Positions 22,401-34,159 are shown, counted from the first letter of the stretch. The stretch is 64,000 nucleotides of DNA from Punctularia strigosozonata HHB-11173 SS5 (GCF_000264995.1 NW_006767433.1:1458876-1522875), one strand, 5' to 3'. Made by a program: numbers and translations. The notes: generated by a model not told the origin, from the sequence alone.

Positions 22401-24536
22401 AGATTATGCTACGGGTTATCTATTGCTATCACGACATGATGACAAGGACATTCAGGACGAGTTCTTAACCCATTCGCTAATCTTCCGGTCGTTTGCTTCG
22501 TATGCCATGACCCAGTCAGATGAAGTTATGCAGGTGAGTCCGGTTGTTCCTTCTCCATCTATCCTAAACCTGACCTCTGAATCACAGCTTCCGAGCACCA
22601 TAATCAAATATCTCATCAAACCGTCGTTTACCAAATTTCAGTCTTTCCATATGGCGCGGACTGAAGTCGTGAATGCGCACGCTTCCGCTACGCTGCAGAT
22701 CGTGGAAAGCCAGATGACGTATGTATAGATACGCATGATTGCTTCCCGTTCTGATTATTCATGCACATGCAGAGCTCTGCTGCGACGATGCCAAGACGGA
22801 GACAGCGCGGATATGGAGCAAATAGTTCGGTATCTGATCCAGCATCAACCCGGCCAGGTGACCGATCAACTAGCACCCCCTACGATCTTCGAGGAGAGTT
22901 TGGTTCGCTTCATGGCCCTGACCAGTACGAAGTACGCTATCAGCAGGTGATAACAGACTCAACCCTTTCCCGTGTGTCTGCTGATGAAAATACAGAATGC
23001 CGGCGACGGTTGTCAATCTGTTCAAGGACTTGTACGATGCGAGACGGGCATTGTTGGAACCAAGAGTGCGAGACATCTCCACGATTGGTGCTCGCGTGCA
23101 ATATTTGTCAGGGAGAAGCAAGCTGATACGTGCATGGGCGATCCTCAGCGCGTTTGAGCGGTGGCTTGGAAAGGATGCGGATGTACCTCGATCCGGAGCA
23201 GATTCCAGTTTGGCTGCGCTCCTCGCCCACGTCGTAATTTCGAAGACGGCGTTTCGTGAAGATGCTGCATTACATGCCGCCCTCGCGGAATACTGCTCAG
23301 CAGTCCTGGAGGTTGCAGTGGAGGAGATGCATAGCGCTCCGAAATCACACAGAAAAAGGTATATGGAGATTTTGCTTGCCATTTATGTCGCTCTGTACGA
23401 GTACAGCGATGCGTCAAGTAGGTCCAGTATCCTGTTGTCTTATTTCTATACTGACAACTCTTTGCCATACCAGATGGGTTGTTTGCTCCGATTTCCAAAG
23501 CCATCAATTCACTGTCCGTCGAGGAGTTCAATGCGGCTGCTCAGCTCATTGCCGAGGCTCTCGAATCACGAGCGCATCGGGAAGGTTTCGTTCATTTATC
23601 GCAGATCCTAGTTCGGGAAGCTCCTGAAGGTTCGTCGAGTCCTTCCGGTAGTGTTGTCTACGTTCCGCTTAGGCTTCTCCCCTCGGCAGGCACTATGCGA
23701 CTGGTTCAAAACCATGTTTCGTCGTGTCTCGTGACGTTTATCAGTGACCCGGATTTCTGGCAAGGGCCAATTTCGCTTTCAGTCCAGGCGCTGAGATTGT
23801 TGTCGGCACAATGTTCGAACAAGGTTCGAGTTCATCCCGTCGATCAAGGATCACACTAACGCTACTCATCTAGCCGGCGTTCATCCGACAACAGGATATG
23901 GATGGCATCTGGGCATTCCTAGCCAAGTTCTTGCAGCCATCTGCTGAGCATCTCCCTACAACATGCGTGGACGTCTTCGAGGAGATTGTTTCGATCATCA
24001 ACTCACTCATCCGTCTCCGGCGTGACTTAATAAACACTACTCTCCCCCACCTCGGTTTCGCTCTGCGGTTCCTCGTCTCGTCCCTCCGGAATGTCCGTCC
24101 GGAGCTGGGCCCTCGTCAAACGCGGATGGTGACAAACACCCTCCCCCGCTGGCTCAGCGTACCCGCGCGCCCTCTCGGTGTACCCGAAGCGGCTACGCTG
24201 GCTCGGCTCCTGACCGGGTTGACCGCGAAGACGATCCCGCGCAATCACCTCGGCTCGGGCGAAGACACGCAGCAAGCAAAGTCGATGGCTCACGCGTTCT
24301 CAAAACACGCGGTATACGTGATTCAGTCGTACATCGAAGTTCTCGACGACCCCTTGTGCGTGCTTAGGGCGGACATGCGCAAGGCATTGCAACCGGGCTT
24401 GTTCGCTCTGTGCGACATGACCAGCGAGCATATGCGGGACTCTCTCATGGTCTCGGCCCTGGACGCAAGCGGAAAGACGATCATGAAGGCACTTTGGAAA
24501 GAGTACGAAAAGCAACGCTACGTGGGCAAGGGATAG
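19444..24536 (+). CDS. URB2: Urb2/Npa2-like nucleolar pre-60S ribosome biogenesis protein
   Basis: About twelve exons (19444-19649, 19712-20153, 20205-20742, 20799-about 21650, about 21733-21919, 21983-22134, 22190-22533, 22588-22718, 22773-22946, 22996-23417, 23474-23823, 23874-24536) give about 1486 aa, mostly helical. The N terminus has the Urb2-like segment FPQKREFLLEYVLSRFLKE and MDPKYWALLADVASM. The C terminus ends SALDASGKTIMKALWKEYE, matching the conserved Urb2/Npa2 C-terminal domain. The family works in early 60S assembly and 27S pre-rRNA processing. The exon 4/5 junction near 21560-21735 is uncertain: several donors fit, and I used a weak GTGTGA site because it keeps phase. Two introns (20154-20204 and 22534-22587) are stop-free multiples of three. 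The family call rests mainly on the C terminus. Confidence 0.75.
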
Positions 24537-24650
24537 CATGTATCTTACATGGTCATCTGTTTCACTGTAATCATGGACACAAAAGTAGGAGCACGAAGCT
24601 GTATCGATCTCTAGTCTGCATATATGTATACGATAATAACTGATAATCAG

Positions 24651-26213
24651 CTACTTCGTTCTGCGCACGTAGACGTCCTTGTAGATGGACCCATTGGGCA
24701 GATCTTCCTTGATGGCAGGGGGTACGAACCCGGCCTGCTTTTTCTCCTCGGCCATCTGTCGGATGAGGTTGATGAAATCGTCGATAGCTTCCGGGGCAGT
24801 CTGGATATGGACCACGAGGCGAGACCCCCCGAGCTTGATGGGTTCAGGTAGCTGGGCTGCCCGGTCCGCGATCTCTCCGTAGTCGAGGCCCAAAGGGGAA
24901 GGATCGTAAAAGACCTGGTGAGAATTTAGCATTTGGGTTTCCCCCACAAAACACCCCCAAAAGGGGCGGCTATCGTTGGGGCGTACCATGCACGTCTCGG
25001 CCGGGCTGGTGATCTCCGCGCCGATCTGCTGTAAGCCCGCCTCGAGCTTCCGCGTCAGGGCGTGGACCTCGAGCAACCGCGGGAAGTTGTAGGTCAGGGC
25101 GTACGCCGCGGAACCGGACAGGATGCCGGTCTGGCGCATACCGCCGCCGAAGAGCTTGCGGAACCAGCGCGCCTTCCGGATGAAGTCCTTGGGACCGACG
25201 AGGCAAGAGCCGATGGGAGCCCCGAGGCCCTTGCTGAAGCAGAGGCTGACGGAGTCGAACGGGTCGCAAAGCTCCTTGATCGGTGTACCGGTCTCGGCGG
25301 CTACGTGCCAAATGCGAGCACCGTCGAGGTGCATTTTCAGTCCGACGCTGTGGACGTAGTCGGAGATGGCGATAACCTCCGATTGAGGTATTATTGTCCC
25401 ATTCAGCGTGTTCTCGAGCTCGACGATGGAGGTAGGCGCACTGCAGAGAACAGTCAGCTCAAGTATTCACGTTGCATTGGCGGTACGGAGGAGGCTGACC
25501 AATGAACGTCCTGGCTGAGAACGATGTTCGCCTTGACATCTGCGAGGGTAAGGTGATGCCCTACGAACGTTTCAATATTGCCTCGTGTGATACCCGGCGG
25601 GATCCGGCGAAACGTACCGTTTGAGGGAGTGACGAGTGTCATCGCCGCGCCAGAGTGGAATGCGGTACCTCCAGCTTCATACTTGTTGATATGAGCACGG
25701 ACGTCGCAAAGCACGGAGTAGGGCGGTTGCGTGAGCCACGTTCGGAGCGCAATCTGATTGGACATCGTTCCGGACGGCATAAACAAGGCAGCTTCCTTGC
25801 CGGTGAGCTTCGCCATGTGAGCTTCCAGAGAGAGAGTGGACGGTTCTTCGTAGACGTCGTCTCCCAAAGAGGCCAAGGCAGCGTAGGCATACATCTCCTT
25901 CGTCGGCACTTCCGGGGACACGTTGAAGACAACGATACAACTTGGGTCAAATTGGGCATACCAGTGATCGTATCGGCTGAATGTGTAGCGTAAGCTAGAG
26001 TTCGTCGGGTGCGCGTGTCAGGGCAAGGCACTCACAGATAAAGCACCGGGAAACTTCTTTCCTTTGCCTGGCTGAGGATCAGCGCGAATCCCAGAGGACC
26101 ATGGCGCCGAGGACCGGGTCCGCTCACCGTTCATTGTCGGCAGTCTGGTCCTCGGTCAAGATATCGAACTTGACCTGCTCGGCGATCCGCTTCCGGTTGT
26201 CCTCGAGCGACAT
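24651..26213 (-). CDS. GLY1: low-specificity L-threonine aldolase
   Basis: Six exons (26213-26128, 26067-26036, 25976-25962, 25908-25500, 25440-24987, 24914-24651) give 419 aa. The body is a fold-type I PLP enzyme: SDTITVPTKEMYAYAALA, GDDVYEEPSTLSLE, the cofactor region PSGTMSNQIAL, CAPTSIVELENTLNGTIIP, LDGARIW, and the PLP lysine K251 in LCFSKGLGAPIGS. It splits threonine or allo-threonine to glycine and acetaldehyde, a cytosolic glycine source. The third exon is only 15 nt and is needed to join FIS to VPTKEM in frame. The 72-bp intron 24915-24986 is a stop-free multiple of three. The N-terminal 38 residues are not conserved and their exons are less certain. The gene is convergent with URB2, with 114 bp between stops. 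Confidence 0.93.
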
Positions 26214-26751
26214 GGCAGTAAACCGTGCGCGAACTACGAACGAGGCAAGACGTGGAACGTCGTGGGCACAAGTCCGACCAAGCCGAGCGAGCAGCATATA
26301 AAACTGTGCCGCAGGAAGATAGAGGTCATGCTTTGTGTATCTGAGATTAGATGACCATTAGCAATCGCCCTGCCTTCGAGCGGGCGCGTGGCCGTGCAGA
26401 TCCGGCTGAAGGGTTGCACCCATGCCGGGGTACGGCACACGGCGGGAGCTTCGCTGTCCTCAGCTGGCCAAGAACGGAGTTCGTGCTCCATCCTCCTCCG
26501 CTGCAGCGGCCAGGCGGGGCTCTCTCGCCGTGCCATATTCCGTGCTGGCATACGTTGGCTTGCGCGATCAAATCGGGCGTCGAACTCACGCACGGCGGTA
26601 TTTTATCCAGTAGAAATCGGATGTCACGTTGCTTTCCGGTACTCCGGCCAGAACATATATATTCTGAATTCTTTTCGCGTGCCCTTGTTAAGCTCTACGG
26701 TTGTCCTTTGACACAGCACTCCCATCGACTCGTCTGCGGCTCATCCTGCCC
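26214..26751. promoter_or_regulatory. divergent promoter region, GLY1 (-) and a small gene (+)
   Basis: 538 bp separate the divergent starts. ACATATATATTC at about 26654-26665 is a TATA-like run roughly 90 bp before the plus-strand ATG. Overlapping frames on both strands have no recognisable motif. Confidence 0.4.
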
Positions 26752-27310
26752 ATGGATCTACAGCTCCCGTTTTTTACCAGCCCAGACCTCGTCTCGGACC
26801 CGCTCCCACCGTCCAATCATCTCTGGCTCGTCTGGTACTACGCCCCGACCGCCCTGCCCAAGCACTGGGCACTCATCCTCACCTACGAGGCCGACGACGA
26901 GTCCTTTGGAACGTCCTACCAGGTACGGGTCAATTTTCTTGAGCAGCCTTTCCAGAAAATTCTAATACGATCGGACGTATCGATGGCTCTGGCTTAATCA
27001 GGTCGAGGAGGCCGGCACCAAGCTGGTGTACAGGAAGGATCGCGGGGTGCCGCTTCAAGGGCCCCACGGCATCGCCGCGTACGACGACCGCCTGCTACTG
27101 GGCATGATCTCAGATCGCGTCCTCCAGTCGCTCGACGAATATTGCGAGACGGCGACATCGATGATCAACGAGTGCAACGAGCAACGAGACGTTGCACAGC
27201 ATCTCAACTCAGTCGACTGGTGCCTGCTGCTCATCCGCTGCCTGGAGGACTCGCGATTCATCCCGCGCGGCGCGCTCGAGGCCGCAGAGGGTTGCCCCCG
27301 GGTCGAATAG
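26752..27310 (+). CDS. unknown fungal protein, 159 aa
   Basis: Two exons (26752-26922, 27002-27310) joined by a 79-bp intron give a protein starting MDLQLPFFTSPDLVSDPLPP. The first exon encodes HLWLVWYYAPTALPKHWAL, which ends in a beta-strand-like segment. The second encodes a Cys-containing acidic helical part (YCETATSMINECNEQRDV) and WCLLLIRCLED. No signal peptide or membrane span is clear. I do not recognise the family; the HWALIL motif resembles the start of fungal proteins that handle small ligands, but that is only a visual impression. The splice sites are canonical and in phase. Confidence 0.7.
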
Positions 27311-27751
27311 ATAGGCCGCTCCGGCGGCGTTGATGGCGCGCGGACGGACGTCCGCGGGCGAGCGGCGGGGGGTCACGTTCACCACCCCCACGTCTCAGCG
27401 GTTCAATCCGCGACGGCGATGTCGGTCGCTCGGCGGCGAATCAACGGTTCGATTCTCCAACCTAACGACGGGGGCGGGGGAAGGGTCCTGCGAGGCCGTC
27501 GTCGACGGAGTGCGCATGGGAGATAGGGCGATACGGACACGTGTTTGGATGGAGAAGATCTACTTTAATATGCTGCGGCATCGCAGGGCCTATCATACAC
27601 ACTAGACCAAGCGATTTAGTAATGGGGGCTGTCGATCGAACGAGACGGGGCGTACATAGGATGATTACTGGCAGGCGTGGGGCTGGGCCCCCACCGAATA
27701 CATTACATTGATTGTAAACTTCTGTGGTCTCTCCGCTTCCGTGCTCTCTAT
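27311..27751. other. intergenic, GC-rich
   Basis: The first half is very GC-rich (GGCGGGGG tracts), the second AT-richer. A T-loop-like GGTTCGATTC at about 27446 lacks the pairing of a tRNA. No gene is seen. Confidence 0.4.
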
Positions 27752-28778
27752 TTACTGGAACACTTTCTTTCTATCTCTGACGTCCTTGAACTCCTGCGAA
27801 CGGTAGGTCAGAAGTGCGCCTGTCGTTCCAAAAACGCGACCGGTCTCACCTGTTTCTTGTCCTCCAACTCGGATTCCCTGGATCATGTGGGTTCAGCGGC
27901 AGTTCAACGGCCGAGCCAGTTGGGACTTACTTAGCGTTCAAGATTGAAAGATACAGCGTCCAGAAGATGCCGCAAGTGGACTGGAAGGGGACGCGATAGG
28001 GCAAGGGCATGAAGCGGAAGTTGACGAGCTGGGTGAAACAGCGCGTCAATGCCGTGGTTCCCACACTACAAATGAGCTCGACGGACCTGGGCAAGCGGCC
28101 AAACCTGCCAGTTGGCGATGACGGCAGGTCCAAACATATCCTTGTATTTGTCCTTGATTTGCGCGAAGTTCCGGCCTTCCATGATGCCCATCGAGCCAAT
28201 AAAGGCGGTCAGACCGATGGGAGCCCTGCCAAGAAGTCAACGACGCAAGTTTGGTCGGAATTCAGCATGGTTACGAACATGATAATTTGGTCGGCGGCAA
28301 CACGCTTTCCTAGGGCCTTGATGCTGACTGCGCCTGCCTTGCCGCCGGAGTCGTTAGGCATGATGGCTCGGAGGGGGAAACGACGTTCTAGGATGGTGTT
28401 CCACTTGCCAATGAGCGGTCCTGAACATAGCAAAGCCACAATTAGAGCAGCTAGGGATTCTCCGTACGACCCAACGCACCCATGGCAAAACCGAAAACGA
28501 AGAAGCGCGCCGTACGCGCGAAATCATAACGCATCGACTCTTCCGAACGCCTGCCTGCTCTCTTCCCGCTCTGAGGTGGCCACGTCAGATCATGATACGC
28601 GACGCGATACGGACGCGACTCCGTTGGAAACTAGGAAACTCACTACCTGCGTCGCCAACTGTGCTACTGCATCCCCTACGGAGTTCAGGATCCCGTTGGT
28701 GACCGAGAGCGTTGCGTAAGGTCTATGGTCAAAGGACTGCTGGTAAACGCGCATAAGGTTCATCGCTGGCGCAGACAT
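27752..28778 (-). CDS. Mpv17/PMP22/Sym1-family membrane protein
   Basis: Seven exons (28778-28647, 28570-28480, 28420-28279, 28225-28087, 28028-27931, 27877-27850, 27793-27752) give 223 aa. Family motifs appear in order: TNGILNSVGDAVAQL, RYDFARTARFFVFGFAMG, GPLIGKWNTILERRF, AADQIIMAPIGLTAF, SMGIMEGRNFAQIKDKY, NWQVWPLAQLVNFRFMPL, PYRVPFQSTCGIFWTLYLS. Four membrane spans are expected. Members sit in the mitochondrial inner membrane (Sym1) or the peroxisome (PMP22); the sequence does not tell which. The AT/G split codon of M in IIMAPIG fixes the third intron. The last exon adds KDVRDRKKVFQ; reading through the previous intron instead would stop at 27808. Confidence 0.9.
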
Positions 28779-29319
28779 GTTCGAAAATTCCAGAAATTGC
28801 GTGGGGTATAGATAACAGAACGAATGTCGGGGATGAGGTCGGTTGTTGTCGTTTGCTGTCTAAGTCGTTGCTGTCTGATCTGGTCGAATTGGAGTGTTTT
28901 GAGATATATGCGCTCTAGCTGAAGGATATAAAGGACACTGTACTCCACAACAGGTGCATCGCAGGTGGAGAGCAGAGGCAAACGGTGACGTAGAAGCACG
29001 TGGAACAGTTGAGAAGCCCGTACGGCCTGTACAGCCACCCGCGAATCGAGGGATTCCTCGGCGATGCGAGCGTAGCACCACACCTTCGTCAGTGCAAGCC
29101 ATTCAATTCCAAGTAGGTCGCGCCTTCGTCAGAGACAGCTGCGTTGGGTTATATATGAGATTTCCCAATCTTTTGCTACGTAACTCATGACATCGCGAGC
29201 AACAAGATCTCGATGTGCGTGGTGCGACCCCGAAATCATGCATCGTCTAGCTCTCATCACATGCATCCGCAGTCAAACGAGGGGACGAAGCATGTACAGC
29301 TACCGGGTCCGATACACCC
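28779..29319. other. intergenic between Mpv17-like and PTH2
   Basis: 541 bp between two minus-strand genes. It must hold the promoter of the Mpv17-like gene and the 3' flank of PTH2. No other gene is recognised. Confidence 0.4.
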
Positions 29320-30204
29320 TCAAAGCAGTCGAAGTTTCCCTGTAACCCGGTTGACGAGCTCCACAGGACCTGGTGACGATCACGGATGGTCAGCGGTCGG
29401 CAGAGTTGGGGTTCATCGTCAAGCACTCACCAGGGCCGATACCAAGAACGGTACGCGTTCCTGCAGCGACTTCCGTCCGACCTGCGTCGTGGATGGCACG
29501 CGCGCAGAGATTGAGGCTCTTCGCCATGGCTTCGAGCTCTTCTAGCTGCTCCTCCGAGTTCGCTTTAAGCGCTATCTTCGCTTGGCTGTTCAAGAGTGTT
29601 TATCAGGACAAGAACGTCAAATTCATATTGCGGCGTACGAACCCCGTGCGTTCCCAATGCGCCACAAGCTGGTACCCCGTTTAACGCTCATGTAAGCTGC
29701 ACTACGACCAGCGCACCTTGGGGTTCTTCTTGACCAAAGCCTTGTAGCACGCCAGAGTGGCATGGCTACATTGTGCAGCGATTTTGCCGGGAGTCATTCC
29801 TAAGTCCGTACGGACAACAAGTACCTAACCAGAAAGCGTATATTCAGCATCATTGCCTCTCAGCTGGACCGAACGATGACTTACGAGTTTGCAAGGCTCG
29901 GTCCATCCAGGATTCACCGAGGAAAGATCTCCATCGGCAGCCTCTTCTTCCTCCTCCTCACTGTCTTCGTTCTCTACCGGTGCTTTCTCTGGGGCATTTG
30001 CGGCTGAGGCGCCCGCGGTAGGTTCAGTCTTGGTTTTGGGCAGCTGGCGACGCCCGAGATGATAGCCTAGAGTCCAAGTACATACTAGCAAAGTCAATCC
30101 AGTGGTGACTGTCCTAGCATGACGCTCAATCAAAGCTGCCTACACGATTACGCGAGCATAATACACTACTGACCATGTCCGAGGGTGAGCAGGGAGGAGG
30201 ACAT
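29320..30204 (-). CDS. PTH2: peptidyl-tRNA hydrolase 2
   Basis: Six exons (30204-30174, 30135-29885, 29824-29717, 29668-29643, 29585-29431, 29369-29320) give 206 aa. An N-terminal hydrophobic segment ([17 protein letters not shown]) anchors it, probably to mitochondria or ER as for metazoan Bit1. An acidic linker leads to the Pth2 fold: [87 protein letters not shown]. The enzyme frees tRNA from peptidyl-tRNAs dropped by ribosomes. The first intron would be only 38 bp (30136-30173), the shortest proposed in this window, so the N-terminal exon is tentative. The gene is divergent from HAS1. Confidence 0.92.
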
Positions 30205-30347
30205 GTCTGAGGCGCGTCGGGTTTTGCCGAGCAAAAGTTTCCTGCCCCAGGCCCTTCGCTTCTCCTTCGGCCTGCATCTGCCTCTTGCATTCTATCTCTG
30301 TACCGTATCTGTGGCCCGGTAGGTTTACCGCGGACCTCCCAAACAAT
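30205..30347. promoter_or_regulatory. divergent promoter of PTH2 (-) and HAS1 (+)
   Basis: Only 143 bp separate the two start codons, so the two promoters must overlap. No clear TATA box is visible. Confidence 0.5.
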
Positions 30348-32420
30348 ATGTCGGGCGATACTCCGGCACCCGCACCTCAGCCAATTGCATCTACCTCCTC
30401 AGATCCGTCTTCATCCCGCAAACCGTTCTCTGAGCTCGACTTGTCCGAAAACACACAAAATGCTCTCAAGGAGATGGGGTTCACGCATATGACTCCTATC
30501 CAGGAAAAGTCTATCCCACCGTTACTCACGGGAAAGGATGTACTTGGTGCTGCGAGGACGGGCAGTGGGAAGACGTTGGCCTTCTTGATCCCGGCAATTG
30601 AGCTGCTGCATAGGATGAAGTTCAAGCCTCGTAACGGTGCGTTGACGCTACCTCATTCAAGCCGCATTCTGTACTTATGAATGTGATTATAGGCACAGGC
30701 GTTATCATCGTGTCCCCTACTCGAGAATTGGCTCTGCAAATCTTCGGCGTCGCGAAGGAGCTCATGGCGCACCATCCGCAGACGTTCGGCATCGTTATGG
30801 GAGGTGCAAACCGCAAAGCGGAGGTGGACAAGTTGCAGAAAGGTGTTAATCTGCTGGTAGCTACTCCTGGACGATTATGGGATCATCTTGAGGTGAGCTC
30901 AAACTACGAAGAGTCATCCCCAATTCTGTACTAAGCTCTGGTTTCTTTGAAAATTTTGCAGAACACGAAAGGATTCGTCTTTAGAAATCTTAAGTGTCTT
31001 GTGATTGACGAGGCAGATCGGATATTGGAGGTTGGTTTCGAGGAGGAGATGAAGAAGATCATCAACATGATCCCGAATGGTACCCTTTTTTCGCCGCATT
31101 TCCTGTGCGACTTCAACTGAAGCGTTTCATCGCAGAGAACCGGCAGTCAATGCTATTCTCTGCAACGCAGACCACGAAAGTTCAGGATTTGGCACGAATA
31201 TCGCTACGGCCTGGTCCGCTCCTCATAGACGTGGATCACCAAGAGGCGACGTCGACCGTCTCGACGCTCTCACAGGGTTACGTTGTTTGCCCTTCGGATC
31301 GACGGTTCCTCCTCCTCTTCACGTTCCTCAAGAAGAACCTGAAGAAGAAAGTCATCGTCTTCTTCTCAAGCTGTAACAGCGTGAAGTACCATGCCGAGTT
31401 ACTCAACTATATCGACGTCCCCGTGCTTGACTTGCATGTAATCGTCAGGATTCTCTTTCTCACGCTTCATGCTGATTTTCTTGTTCCAGGGAAAGCAAAA
31501 GCAACAAAAGCGTACCAACACATTCTTCGAGTTCATGAACGCGCCGGCTGGCATCTTACTTTGCACGGACGTTGCCGCGCGTGGTCTCGATATCCCGAAG
31601 GTCGACTGGATCGTGCAGTATGATCCTCCTGACGACCCTCGCGACTATATCCACCGAGTGGGTCGGACGGCTCGTGCGGGGAAGGTCGGGAAAAGTTTGC
31701 TATTCCTGCTGCCTAGCGAGCTAGGGTTTTTGCGGTATTTGAAGGAGGCGAAGGTCCCGCTGAACGAGTTCACTTTCCCCAAGGAGAGAATTGCGAACGT
31801 TCAGAACCAGGTAGGTCTAGCTAATAGTCCTCTGCCTCGGCGTGTGCTGATTAGCGCGGTGTAGCTTGAGAAACTCCTGACGAAGAATTATTTTCTCCAC
31901 CAATCCGCGAAGGACGGTTACCGCTCTTATCTTCAGGTGCGTTTCCCGATTCCCCTCGTGGCGTGCAATCTGCTAACGTGTACATCCGCAGGCATATGCT
32001 TCTTATTCGTTAAAGAAGATATTTGACGTCAACCAACTGGACTTGGTCAAAGTCGGGAAATCTTTCGGCTTCGCCGTGCCGCCACGAGTTAATCTCAACA
32101 TTGCCGGCTCCGGGACACCTGGTACCGGGCAGAGTAAGGGTAACAACAAGAGGAAACGGGACACGGGTGCCGGCTCGGATGAAGAAGTGGAAGGCGAATG
32201 GTTGGATATGAATGCGGGAAGGCACGGGGAGGGCAACGAGGAGGCGGACGGCGACGAAGCGATTAACTCGGAGGAGGTGTCGAGGAAAGAGAGGAGAGGT
32301 CCGGATTTTAGGCAAAAGCAGAGGAGGATCGAAGCGCTCGGGAAGAAGAGGGTGGACAAGGAATTTTACAAAAAGCAGCATGCGAAGAAAGGCGGTGGAG
32401 GTGCGCAGTGGACTCGATGA
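30348..32420 (+). CDS. HAS1: DEAD-box RNA helicase Has1 (DDX18)
   Basis: Seven exons (30348-30636, 30693-30892, 30962-31079, 31136-31437, 31490-31810, 31865-31936, 31992-32420) give 576 aa. The motifs run in order: [13 protein letters not shown] (Q motif), ARTGSGKT near residue 70, [91 protein letters not shown]. The C-terminal part ([35 protein letters not shown]) is specific to Has1/DDX18, and the tail is basic. Has1 acts in the nucleolus in both 40S and 60S assembly, including release of snoRNAs. Confidence 0.95.
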
Positions 32421-32673
32421 TAATTGCTGTTCCGTCCACCGCCTTGACTTCACGTTTCATGCCGCTGCGTCTTACCATGCTCGTACCTGCTGTTTTTCTC
32501 GGGATTGTGTGCTGTTATGTCAAGGCCTGTGTATGCAGTCGCGCACCCCGTATGACCGTATACTCGTGCGTGGGAAACCGTGAGACGCACCTCGAGGACG
32601 TCACGCTTTGTCCGCCAGAAAACCCTTGCCAGCGACCATCTCCTGCCCCTACTGATCTCCTGAGTCCCGCAAC
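32421..32673. other. short intergenic region HAS1-POM33
   Basis: 253 bp between two plus-strand genes, holding the HAS1 3' end and the POM33 promoter. Nothing else is seen. Confidence 0.35.
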
Positions 32674-33796
32674 ATGGCGACCACCCAAGTACGCTCAGCC
32701 GTGGTTTCTACCGGATATTCGACACTGACCGAGGTGCTGCTGCCCTTACTCCTTGATGACACAGCACTACATTTGGGCCGCGGGCCACTTCATACTCCTG
32801 ATATCCGCGTTCCGGTACTTGTTCGCAAGTTTCATGTTCCGGGGCCCTTCTGCGTGGTGGTATAAAAGTGAGCGAGCCGGTACTCTTTCGGTCTCATGTT
32901 CCACTGACTCTGTTGGCTTGCGTGGCGGTTGAACTTGACAGCTAGCTTCGCCGGCGCTATCGTCAGCTATGCTATCGTTTGTCACAAGGCTCTCGGAGTG
33001 CGTTTGCCCTGTCTATCATCAAAATCAGAATAGCATCTCATTGTTGCTTAGACTCCCTCTCCGAGTGGAGCTTGGATCAAACGTGCTCTGGTTGACGAGG
33101 TGAGCTCATACCACAAGATTTGAGTTGCTCCGCAATAACACTACGTCAGAATGTTCAATATCTCCTCCTCGCCTTCTTCTGGTGGTCGTCCAGACCAGTC
33201 GCTAGTATGTCTATAATGTGGTTACTCCAACGATCGGGAATAACCGGTTTTCGACAGTCGCCCTTGTCCCCTATGCGATCTTCTCGTTGTTCCACGCTCT
33301 GACCTTCACTCGTACGACTTTGATGCCTCAATTCCTGCACTCTGGTGCTCCTGCCACTGCCGGAGGCCCGCCCACCCCTCACCCGCTTGCGAAGAAACTG
33401 CAGCTTTGGGTCAAATGTGAGTCCCCGAAGGTGGCCAAAAGGGGTTATATTGGCGCTAATGCTGGTTCGTTTTATCCAGCGAACTACGATGGTGCTATGA
33501 GGGCCGTCGCATACACCGAGCTCGTCATCCTTGCACGCGTCATCATCGGCGCCCTCACCTTCCAGAATTCGCTCCTCACTCCTATTCTTTACGCCCATTT
33601 CCTCCGCCAACGCTACTACCAGTCCGTGTTCACCCGTGACTCCATCACAGTGGTGAACGCTCGCATCGACGGTTACGTCAAGAAGCCGGGCGCTCCCCCG
33701 GTGCTGGCGTCCGTCTGGACGCAGTTCAAGGCCATCCTGAGCCGGTGGGCGGGCTCCACCCTGGCGCCCCAGCAGCCCGCGCCCGCCGCTCGGTAG
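32674..33796 (+). CDS. POM33: Pom33/TMEM33/Tts1-family ER and nuclear-envelope membrane protein
   Basis: Seven exons (32674-32688, 32765-32867, 32942-32997, 33052-33099, 33150-33204, 33258-33416, 33480-33796) give 250 aa. The first coding exon is 15 nt (MATTQ). The protein has several membrane segments: HYIWAAGHFILLISAFRYL, FAGAIVSYAIVCHK, NVQYLLLAFFWWSS and IALVPYAIFSLFHALTF. After RTTLMPQF comes a helical cytosolic part with LARVIIGALTFQNSLLTPI and LRQRYYQSVFTRDS. The order matches the TMEM33/Pom33 family, which binds and shapes curved ER membrane and helps nuclear pore insertion. Every exon junction keeps phase; most exons are under 160 nt. Confidence 0.88.
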
Positions 33797-34159
33797 ATGA
33801 CGGAAAGCGCAGCCCGACCAGTTCCCATTTCCTCCTGCGTCGTGATCGAGACGTTGAACTCTTTAAGTCGATGGTTGCTGCTCCACCTAAATCTAGTTTT
33901 TGTTGTTCAACGAATAAAGCTCCTGCTGTCAAGTTCGCACTCGCATATCTTGAACGAGCCCTTGTACAGCTTCTACTCAGTTACTGCCTTAATCGTCTCA
34001 ATACAAATCAATGACGTAGTCGCGACGAGGTGTGACGTCAACCAAATTGAACGTTGTACTGGAGAACGTTCTCCCTTAGTGCGTATAAGATGCGGGGTAA
34101 AGTTTATAACGAGTGAGACACGCATCTTATACCAACAACTCCCACTCGACCACGACAGA
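33797..34159. other. intergenic, promoter side of the small membrane protein gene
   Basis: 363 bp. TATAAGATG at about 34084 is TATA-like, about 75 bp before the ATG at 34160. No gene is seen. Confidence 0.4.

Noticed and set aside
27430-27470. T-loop-like GGTTCGATTC suggesting a tRNA
   Set aside because: The flanking bases do not form the T stem, and no matching D arm, anticodon arm or acceptor stem was found upstream.
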